From NCBI GenBank assembly GCA_003230195.1, contig QIHH01000148.1, positions 1 through 7,471 on the forward strand: a stretch of DNA of 7,471 bases, given 5' to 3'. This stretch comes from Gammaproteobacteria bacterium. Lineage in GTDB: Bacteria; Pseudomonadota; Gammaproteobacteria; SZUA-140. Made by a program: the position numbers and the translations under genes. A model generated the notes under the pieces. It was given only the letters and a program-made list of their open reading frames with translations, did no database searches and was not told the DNA's origin. Of the stretch, positions 1 through 5,205 are shown piece after piece; the first letter of the stretch is position 1, and each line of letters opens with the position of its first letter.

Positions 1-71
1 GATAGCTCAGTTGGTAGAGCAGTTGACTGTTAATCAATTGGTCGGTGGTTCGAGTCCGCCTCGGGGAGCCA
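1..71 (+). tRNA. tRNA-Asn (anticodon GTT), 5' end cut by window edge
   Basis: This is a transfer RNA for asparagine. The anticodon stem is 22-26 paired with 34-38, around the 7-base loop CTGTTAA (27-33), which places anticodon GTT at 29-31. The T arm is GGTGG / TTCGAGT / CCGCC (44-60), and the D-arm sequence AGCTCAGTTGGTAGAGC is typical. The 3' acceptor strand TCGGGGA is followed by discriminator G and an encoded CCA ending at 71. The window begins with the last two bases of the 5' acceptor strand, so about five bases of the gene lie to the left. The 3' ends of tRNA genes are common integration sites for mobile elements, but I saw no second copy of this 3' end in the window. Confidence 0.97.
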
Positions 72-384
72 TTTCTAGTTAGTCCTTAATAATCATTGTT
101 TTATACCTGTAATGGGTGCAGATCAAAGAGATGATGATTGCTGTTTTGTTCGATTTAAATCTCCTGCTATTTTCTGTCTTACAATTTATAATGGAAGTAT
201 ATGTGATAGCCTCAGGTGCTGTTGCTTGTTCGTAATTTAAGCTGATCATTAGACAGCTTTTTTACCCGCAAAGAAATCAGGCACGAAACATACTAACAGC
301 ATCTCCCATCATCATCAGAAACGGATGCTAATGGCAAGTGTCCCAGCGTCATTTCATTAGTCGCTTTCATTATGGAGATTGAGG
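72..384. other. Intergenic spacer between tRNA-Asn and the MEKHLA gene
   Basis: These 313 bases have no convincing coding sequence. A 14-codon ATG ORF around 191-235 has no ribosome binding site and was discounted. The only structure I can support is the terminator-like hairpin at 239-263. The promoter of the downstream gene must lie in the last part of the spacer, but no -35/-10 pair is clear enough to call. Confidence 0.6.
239..263 (+). terminator. Possible rho-independent terminator after the tRNA
   Basis: AAGCTG (239-244) and CAGCTT (254-259) form a 6-bp stem with a 9-base loop. The T run that starts inside the right arm continues to 263. The stem is short, so it is a moderate candidate. 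It lies about 170 bases after the tRNA end and could end that transcript. Confidence 0.4.
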
Positions 385-846
385 ATGAAACCAGCCGGAA
401 ATAATGGGTATTGTTGCGGTCATGTCTCTATTCTTTTAGAAAGCTATTATCAGTTGACTGGGCTGATGATTGACTTCGAAGGTCAGCCAGAAACCTCTGC
501 AAAGGGACTGTTCAATGCACCATTTGCTTTGATTTCTCATGGCATTGAGGCAGAACCAGTCTTTAATTATGCAAATAAAACAGCGATGCAGCTCTTTGAT
601 ATGACGTGGGATGAAATCACAACATTGGCATCACAGTATTCTGCCGAACAACCTGATCGTGAGCAGCGCTCACAACTGCTGCGTGAAGTGAAGTCAAAGG
701 GTTATATCGAAGATTATTCTGGGGTTCGTATTGCAAAAGGCGGGCGGCGTTTCTATATAGAGCAGGCGACAGTCTGGAATCTCACAGATGCCGATGGTGC
801 TTACTATGGCCAGGCGGCGATGTTTAACCACTGGCACTTCCTATAG
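385..846 (+). CDS. MEKHLA domain-containing protein (PAS-like)
   Basis: This 153-residue soluble protein consists almost entirely of one MEKHLA domain, a family related in fold to PAS sensor domains. The matching blocks are APFALISHGIEAEPVFNYAN (residues 45-64), the FDMTWDEI segment (71-78), YSGVRIAKGGRRFYIEQATVW (111-131) and GQAAMFNHW (142-150). No signal peptide or membrane segment is seen. I chose the ATG at 385 because GGAG (374-377) sits 7 bases upstream; an in-frame TTG at 379 would add two residues. The family's ligand and partners in bacteria are poorly known, so a sensory or small-molecule-binding role is inference from the PAS-like fold. The gene stands alone, with spacers of about 310 and 130 bases on either side. 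C10 and C11 next to H13 could bind metal, but this is speculative. Confidence 0.88.
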   Translation: MKPAGNNGYCCGHVSILLESYYQLTGLMIDFEGQPETSAKGLFNAPFALISHGIEAEPVFNYANKTAMQLFDMTWDEITTLASQYSAEQPDREQRSQLLREVKSKGYIEDYSGVRIAKGGRRFYIEQATVWNLTDADGAYYGQAAMFNHWHFL

Positions 847-890
847 GCCAGTGATCGAGAGGTTTCTAATAGTTTGAATTTCATCAGATC

Positions 891-911
891 GCCATGAATG
901 GTGGCTATTTT
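891..911 (+). terminator. Weak terminator-like hairpin after the MEKHLA gene
   Basis: GCCAT (891-895) pairs with GTGGC (901-905), including one G-U pair, over a 5-base loop and is followed by TATTTT. It is 45 bases after the MEKHLA stop codon. The stem is only 5 bp and the T run is interrupted, so it is a weak candidate. Confidence 0.3.
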
Positions 912-976
912 GTGGTAGGTCAGTATGTTAGCGTAGCAGCTAAATTGAGTAGATTTAATATGGGGTTTTGTTGACG

Positions 977-2299
977 ATGAATGATGAAGTTTCCGGAGTT
1001 GATCCGCTGCGTAGCCGTGTGGTGGGTGTCAGTGAGCATGCGCAGCGGATCAAGCTTCACAACGAACTTCATGCCAGACCTCACGAGCTGCTTAAGGCCC
1101 CAATGCAGGTTTCCCAGTTGGTGTTGCTTTCTGATAACAGTGTGATTAACGAAGAGTTGCGCCTGATTACTCAGTTGTGCGAGCGGTATAGTGTCAGCCC
1201 TCCGGTACTGCAAGCTCGCCACTTTAGCGCACAATTTGGATCGTTCCGGTTTAAATGGGAACGTCACACTGAATTTTCGATGTATACCTTTTTTGTAAAA
1301 ATGTCCTTTGAGGTTCCATTTGCGGAACCGGCAATTAAACATGTCTCCAAAGAGTGGTTAGAGACCCTGCCAGGGGAGATTCTTTCTGCAACACACTTGG
1401 CGATTGAGCATAAATCGCGTCCTCAGCGTAATCTTGAAGCGCTTTCGACGCTCTTTGCTTCCAATACGGTCATTGGAGCAAAGGTGGTGGCCGGGAGTGC
1501 GATTGTCTGGACTGATAATAAAATTCATGCCGATGGCTTTAGCCGAATCTTGATTCATGATGTCGATTTGCGCCGGCGTCAGGCGGGGCGACTGGTGCAG
1601 CGTCTGCTGGAGATTGAAACTTATCGCATGTTGGCATTAATCCCAGTCTCGACGGCACGCAAGTATCTTCCTGAGCTAGCTAGTTTTGATAGGCAGCTTG
1701 CTGAATTAACGGATAATAATTGTCATTGTCAGAGCCACGATGATGAGCAGCGGTTACTGCATGATCTGACGCGGCTTGCGGCAGAGATCGAGCGAATTTC
1801 AGCGGTTACTAATCAAAGGTTTAATGCGTCATCAGCCTATTACAATATTGTCAAAATGCGTGTTAATGAATTACGAGAGCAGCGTATTCAGGGGTTACAG
1901 ATGTTTCATGAATTTATGGAGCAGCGTCTTTCACCCGCAATGGCGACCTGTGATTCGGTTAACAGTAATCTTGAACTGCTGTCGACTCGTGTGGCGCGCG
2001 CTTCTGCACTATTGCGAACCCGGGTGGATATCGCGATGGAAGGCCAGACGCGCGACTTGCTTTCATCAATGGATAAGCGCGCAAAATTGCAATTGCGCAT
2101 GCAGCAGACGGTTGAAGGGCTATCGGTGGTGGTGTTGAGCTACTATCTTTTAGGTATGGTGGGCTATGCGCTGAAGGCGCTTAAATCGAGTGGTATGTCG
2201 ATTAATGTTGAGATATCCACTGGGCTGGCGATTCCCGTTGTGCTTGGCATTGTTTTTATTTCGGTAAGACGGTTACGTCGCCTTGCATCAGATGACTAA
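977..2299 (+). CDS. DUF3422 family membrane-anchored protein
   Basis: This 440-residue protein belongs to the DUF3422 family, which is widespread in Proteobacteria and has no established function. The N-terminal hallmark NELHARP is at residues 29-35, inside a segment of the form HxxRxxLHNELHARP. A long, mostly helical region (about residues 255-380) rich in Leu, Arg and Glu looks like coiled coil. Two hydrophobic segments follow near the C-terminus (about 381-402, containing SYYLLGMVGYALKAL, and 414-431). A short basic tail after the second (RRLRRLASDD) suggests a hairpin anchor in the inner membrane with the large domain in the cytoplasm. The length is normal for the family. The start is uncertain: the ATG at 977 has GGGG 11 bases upstream (962-965), while an in-frame TTG at 971 would have a 5-base spacing. 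A long ORF on the opposite strand is a shadow of this gene. Confidence 0.9.
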   Translation: MNDEVSGVDPLRSRVVGVSEHAQRIKLHNELHARPHELLKAPMQVSQLVLLSDNSVINEELRLITQLCERYSVSPPVLQARHFSAQFGSFRFKWERHTEFSMYTFFVKMSFEVPFAEPAIKHVSKEWLETLPGEILSATHLAIEHKSRPQRNLEALSTLFASNTVIGAKVVAGSAIVWTDNKIHADGFSRILIHDVDLRRRQAGRLVQRLLEIETYRMLALIPVSTARKYLPELASFDRQLAELTDNNCHCQSHDDEQRLLHDLTRLAAEIERISAVTNQRFNASSAYYNIVKMRVNELREQRIQGLQMFHEFMEQRLSPAMATCDSVNSNLELLSTRVARASALLRTRVDIAMEGQTRDLLSSMDKRAKLQLRMQQTVEGLSVVVLSYYLLGMVGYALKALKSSGMSINVEISTGLAIPVVLGIVFISVRRLRRLASDD

Positions 2300-2462
2300 T
2301 GGTACGCGCTATTGGTGGCTACTTTGTTCACAGGCTTAATATTAGTGAATTTGGAGTTCCCTAGTAGCTAAGTGATCAACCCTCTTAATTGGCATACTAG
2401 ATAATTGACCTGCGTATAACTGTAAAATTTCACAGTGTGTCTTCCTAGTTCTTTATGCTGTA

Positions 2463-2837
2463 ATGGATGTGACTAACGATCACAATAATCATTTTCTATT
2501 GGTCAGGTTTAGGGACGGATTCAGAGATGGTGTAGCATTTGAACTTGGGGCGTGGCGCTTTATGAGTATCAAATCAAGCAATCCGCTGTTAATGGCGAAA
2601 CGGTTTCTTTCTTTGCCGATGGCGTGTACTTGGTTGGCGGACATTCACCTCTTGGGCATCATGTTGTGCTGGTCGCTCTTAACCACTGTATCGTTAGCCT
2701 TGGCTGTAGAAGTGCCACTTGGCGGAAAACCGCAAGCCGTTGTTATCAATCCTAGCGTCAACAACGAGATAAATACCACATCTTACCTGCTATCCAACCC
2801 CGTAGTCTGGCGTGAGATAGTTAGTATTATTCGATGA
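2463..2837 (+). CDS. Doubtful ORF, unrecognised; possible degraded gene
   Basis: This open frame of 124 codons matches no family I recognise. No ribosome binding site precedes the ATG at 2463. Residues from about 63 to 82 are hydrophobic and end in SLALAVEVP, resembling a signal peptide or membrane segment, with a polar C-terminal part behind it. A second plus-strand frame overlaps it (2552-2755) and also looks protein-like, including GETVSFFADGVYLVGGH. Two plausible partial frames side by side would fit an old gene broken by a frameshift. It could equally be chance open frame in spacer DNA. No function is assigned. Confidence 0.25.
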   Translation: MDVTNDHNNHFLLVRFRDGFRDGVAFELGAWRFMSIKSSNPLLMAKRFLSLPMACTWLADIHLLGIMLCWSLLTTVSLALAVEVPLGGKPQAVVINPSVNNEINTTSYLLSNPVVWREIVSIIR

Positions 2838-2923
2838 ATTAATGTGAAAAATAAGAATTTTACTGATTTCTGGGTTGTGGTCAACTGAGCTTTAGATGAG
2901 TTAACATTGCAGGAGATTACAGT

Positions 2924-2998
2924 GTGAAATTATTAATTTTGATTGGTGTTACTTTTTTGGGGATATTGGGCTGGTTATTTATTAAGGCATCCTCATAG
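2924..2998 (+). CDS. 24-residue single-pass membrane peptide
   Basis: This small gene starts with GTG at 2924 and ends with TAG at 2996-2998. A strong Shine-Dalgarno AGGAG (2911-2915) sits 8 bases upstream, which is the main reason to call it. The product begins MKLLILIG, runs through one hydrophobic segment of about 18 residues containing GVTFLGILGWLF, and ends IKASS. A basic residue flanks each side. This is the layout of small inner-membrane proteins that attach to larger complexes, such as small oxidase or transporter subunits, but it matches none I know by sequence. It stands alone: the doubtful ORF ends 86 bases upstream and hypC lies downstream on the other strand. Function unknown. 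Confidence 0.6.
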   Translation: MKLLILIGVTFLGILGWLFIKASS

Positions 2999-3017
2999 AG
3001 AAAAAATGAGAAAAGAT

Positions 3018-3057
3018 CAGCCTAGCTAACTAGGGTAGCTGCTGTTTAATATTTTTT
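3018..3057 (+). terminator. Weak terminator-like hairpin after the small membrane peptide
   Basis: CCTAG (3021-3025) and CTAGG (3030-3034) form a 5-bp stem with a 4-base loop. A CAG/CTG pair can extend it across a small bulge (3018-3020 with 3039-3041). A run of six T is at 3052-3057, about ten bases past the stem. It lies 20 bases after the peptide's stop codon. The distance to the T run makes it a weak candidate. Confidence 0.3.
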
Positions 3058-3166
3058 GGTGATTAGTTTTACATGTTCAATGGTTGTTGACGATGCTGAT
3101 CTATTGGCATCGGACTGTGCCAGTGCTACCTCATGAAATATATCTACATTAGTAGTTCATCCAGCA

Positions 3167-3433
3167 CTAGCGCGAACGCATCTCCTCACGTAGACCAATG
3201 CTGTGGCTGGAGTGTGTGGTCGGCAGTGTATCCAGTTCTGTTGGTTTAATGTAGTGCTGAGCGGGATCGATCTTTTGAATCGCATAGCCAATATGTACCA
3301 TCACATAGTTCCCCAGCTTCAAATTATCATACTGGAACATGAAAATATTGATTTCGCGTGATATGCCATGGCTAGAGCAGAATGCTGCATGGCCTGAAAT
3401 TGAATTGACCCTCATGGGAATGGCCAGGCACAT
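3167..3433 (-). CDS. hypC: HypC/HybG/HupF-family hydrogenase maturation chaperone
   Basis: This 88-residue protein resembles the small chaperones that carry the Fe(CN)2CO group with HypD and deliver it to the large subunit of NiFe hydrogenases. It begins MCLAIPMRV with the essential Cys2, has HGISREI (residues 22-28) matching the family G-x-x-R segment, and ends its core with GNYVMVHIGYAIQKID (41-56), the equivalent of the usual GDYVLVHVGFAI block, including the conserved His. The Asp of that block is Asn here. The C-terminal tail (about 60-88) is longer than usual and rich in Ser, Thr and His. The ATG is preceded by AAGG at a 5-base spacing, supporting the start. No hydrogenase structural or other hyp gene is in the window, so it is an orphan here. 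It may serve a hydrogenase locus elsewhere or be a leftover. Confidence 0.85.
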   Translation of the reverse strand: MCLAIPMRVNSISGHAAFCSSHGISREINIFMFQYDNLKLGNYVMVHIGYAIQKIDPAQHYIKPTELDTLPTTHSSHSIGLREEMRSR

Positions 3434-3946
3434 ATTTACCTTAAATCACATGTGGGTATGAATGGATAACGCCAATATGGCATGTTTTTCATACGGCTTA
3501 GCAGTCTCTTCATACTGTTACTGCTGTGCGCTAGTCATAGCTGAGTGTTTTTAATAAGCCATATTTTGAGTTAAAGCTCATATTTTGATCGCCGATACTC
3601 CAACTAGATGGGCTGGGTATTGAAGCCGCCTGAGTTGAGGTCATGGATGATGAATATGTTCTATTTTACTTTCCGTAGTACCCCATGTTTCTAAATATAT
3701 AGATCAACGTTGTTGATTCGTGTTGCTTCATAAGTTAATTAATAACCATATAAATAGCAATGTAAACTTGGAAATTCGGGCGCTGATTATCTTGCTAAAC
3801 CTATTAAAGCAACTGAATTGCTTCATATGATGAAAAATAACCTTTGTCAAAGTCGTACGGTTGGTACTGAAAGTGTAAGAAGTTGAAACCTGACTGTTCT
3901 TAGGGCTAGTATTCTAATAAAATCGGACATTTAAAGTGACAGGGAA
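3434..3946. other. Gene-poor A+T-rich spacer with response-regulator debris
   Basis: No intact gene is visible in these 513 bases. They hold the promoter region of hypC on the minus strand, a 10-base direct repeat CATATTTTGA (3560-3569 and 3579-3588), and the receiver-domain fragment at 3758-3886. A short peptide LDGLGIEAA in the frame at 3604-3630 is reminiscent of the segment after the phospho-acceptor of a receiver domain and ends at a stop, but it is too short to prove anything. The rest shows frequent stops in all frames. Confidence 0.6.
3758..3886 (+). pseudogene. C-terminal remnant of a response regulator receiver domain
   Basis: The frame read from 3758 to the TGA at 3884-3886 gives a short peptide whose middle part, GADYLAKPIKATELLHMM (coded from 3779), closely matches the end of CheY-like receiver domains. 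That is the Gly-Ala-Asp block, the invariant Lys-Pro pair at the end of strand five, and the start of the last helix. The frame is closed upstream by TAG at 3755-3757, and no start codon or ribosome binding site accounts for it. The rest of the receiver (acidic pocket and phospho-acceptor Asp) is missing. I read it as the surviving tail of a gene that has otherwise been deleted or eroded. It lies 66 bases before the truncated sensor gene, so it was probably part of the same signalling locus. Confidence 0.6.
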
Positions 3947-3952
3947 GTGATG

Positions 3953-4189
3953 ATGGAATTTGGAATATCAACAAAAATAACACTGTTAGCCATCGTGTTA
4001 GTGCTGTTAACAGCAAGTTTAGTTGGCATAATGATTTACAAAAAAAGTAATGAGCTATTAGTAAAAAAAGAGTTGAACGACATTGTGAGTGGGATTGAAC
4101 GTGAGGCAATATATATTCAATCTGAATTCGAAATGTTAAAAAAAGATGTTTCATTTCTATCTAAGACACGACCGGTACATACCCATTAA
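3953..4189 (+). pseudogene. N-terminal fragment of a membrane sensor protein (truncated)
   Basis: The product is 78 residues. Residues 8-29 are a strong membrane helix (KITLLAIVLVLLTASLVGI) preceded by MEFGIST. A charged helical stretch follows, ending in DVSFLSKTRPV. This layout resembles the start of periplasmic-sensing histidine kinases and related receptors, where a first helix leads into an extracytoplasmic cache-like domain that continues well beyond the DVxFLSxTPPVxG motif. Here the frame breaks off right after that motif with HTH and a stop, so the sensor, second helix and output domains are gone. AGGGA (3941-3945) lies 7 bases before the ATG at 3953; ATG at 3950 and GTG at 3947 are alternatives. 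The Hpt gene begins 103 bases later, so the lost part was probably a kinase feeding it. The peptide may still be made, but I judge it a remnant. Confidence 0.6.
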
Positions 4190-4292
4190 CCACATTTAAT
4201 AGATAATAACCTATATTATTTCGAGCTAAGATGAGGCTCTTTAATTTATTAGAATGATGAGTGATCAGTAAAATTATTATAGGAGTTTTTTT

Positions 4293-5024
4293 ATGGATGA
4301 AGCTGCGCTTATTGAAGGTCTTGGAAATGATTTTGCACAAGACCTTGTAGATAGCCGTATAATACTATTTCATAACTATCTACTAGAATTAGAAAGTAAT
4401 GGTTGTAATATTGATATGGGGCTTTATGAAGAGGTTTTTCGTCGCTTTCATGGTGCAAAAGGAACGGGTGGAATTTATGGTATGCACTGTATTACAGCGG
4501 TTTTCCATCAATTAGAGAATTTTTTAACGTTGATCAGGTCACCTGACAATGGTAATCATCAACAGTTATTCGTAAAAATGCATGGAGAATTAGATCTGGT
4601 TGAAAAAATGGCACGAGCATGGCTGGATGGTGAACGAGACCTTAGAAAGCTATTTCACGAGAGCAAGGCCTCAATGCATTCTAACGAATCTGCGTTGGTA
4701 CTGGAACCGCTCAGAAGTGTATCAAACCAGATCGTTGCAGTGCTAGAGGACAATGGGTATGAAGCGACATTAGTGAGTGATGGTATGGAGGCGATGCAAT
4801 CATTGTTGCTCAGACCCTATGGCCTGTTTATTACATCTGAGCAAAATAGATTTATTAATGGCTCAGAGCTGATTGGTTTTATAAAAATCACGCCTCGCTT
4901 TGCTAATGTAAAAACAGTTTATCTTACGACAGAACTAAAAAGTAAATGGACAGTGTGCGCGCCTGATATCATTATAAAAAAAGATAGCTCGTTTCTTAAT
5001 ACGCTTGATTGTGCGATTGCATAA
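4293..5024 (+). CDS. Hpt domain protein with a degenerate C-terminal receiver domain
   Basis: This 243-residue cytoplasmic protein has two parts. Residues about 15-125 form a histidine phosphotransfer (Hpt) helical domain with the motif FHGAKGTGG (52-60), which matches the HxxKG signature; His53 is the expected phosphorylation site. Residues about 132-243 align with a CheY-like receiver in layout: LEP (138-140) in place of the acidic pair, DNGYEATLVSDGMEAM (153-168), GLFITS (177-182), VYLTT (209-213) with the conserved Thr, and IIIKK (226-230) with the conserved Lys. Ser182 occupies the place of the phospho-acceptor Asp, so this is a pseudo-receiver that probably cannot be phosphorylated in the normal way. 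AGGAG (4281-4285) gives a 7-base spacing to the ATG. It would relay phosphate from a hybrid kinase to a response regulator; none is intact in the window. The frame is intact, suggesting it is still under selection or only recently orphaned. Confidence 0.8.
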   Translation: MDEAALIEGLGNDFAQDLVDSRIILFHNYLLELESNGCNIDMGLYEEVFRRFHGAKGTGGIYGMHCITAVFHQLENFLTLIRSPDNGNHQQLFVKMHGELDLVEKMARAWLDGERDLRKLFHESKASMHSNESALVLEPLRSVSNQIVAVLEDNGYEATLVSDGMEAMQSLLLRPYGLFITSEQNRFINGSELIGFIKITPRFANVKTVYLTTELKSKWTVCAPDIIIKKDSSFLNTLDCAIA

Positions 5025-5044
5025 GTAGGGACGAAAGATAGAGT

Positions 5045-5128
5045 ATGTCTGACAATACTGGATTTGTGATTGCGGACGATGAGTTGCATATACGAGGCTG
5101 TAAATTAAATTGTGTAACTGCTCTTTAA
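5045..5128 (+). pseudogene. Truncated response regulator, N-terminal fragment only
   Basis: An ATG at 5045, 20 bases after the Hpt gene stop, opens a 27-residue frame beginning MSDNTGFVIADDELHIRG. The FVIADDExHIR segment is the first strand and acidic pocket (Asp-Asp) of a CheY-like receiver, so this is the start of a response regulator that once followed the Hpt gene. After residue 17 the similarity ends, exactly where the 16-bp inverted repeat begins (5094), and the stop codon at 5126-5128 is supplied by the right arm of that repeat. The ribosome binding site is weak. The rest of the receiver and any output domain are missing. Confidence 0.6.
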
Positions 5129-5139
5129 TTTACAGCCTC
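5094..5139. repeat. Perfect 16-bp inverted repeat between convergent transcription units
   Basis: GAGGCTGTAAATTAAA (5094-5109) is matched exactly by its reverse complement at 5124-5139, with a 14-base loop. It lies between the plus-strand phosphorelay genes and the 3' end of tonB on the minus strand. That position suits a two-way terminator, but no T run follows either arm, so it is not a classical one. The left arm replaces the body of the truncated response regulator, so it could also mark the end of a deletion or a small mobile element. I saw no second full copy in the window. Confidence 0.8.
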
Positions 5140-5205
5140 AGTTTCTGTCGTTCAGGCATGGGATCATGATGACCGGTATTGCTCCATGCTTCTGTTTTCA
5201 GTACA

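Noticed and set aside
41..71. tRNA 3' end as an attachment site for an integrated element
   Set aside because: No second copy of the 3' end and no integrase gene are present in the window.
191..235. 14-codon ATG frame after the tRNA
   Set aside because: There is no ribosome binding site and the peptide has no recognisable character.
920..1342. Long minus-strand open frame of 140 codons
   Set aside because: It lies antisense to the start of the DUF3422 gene, which has clear family motifs; the peptide matches nothing and has no ribosome binding site evidence.
3091..3112. 6-bp inverted repeat CGATGC/GCATCG downstream of hypC
   Set aside because: It has a 10-base loop and no T run on either strand, so it is too weak to call a terminator.
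5094..5139. Integron attC site
   Set aside because: The inverted repeat has no recognisable RYYYAAC/GTTRRRY core pairs and no integrase is seen.
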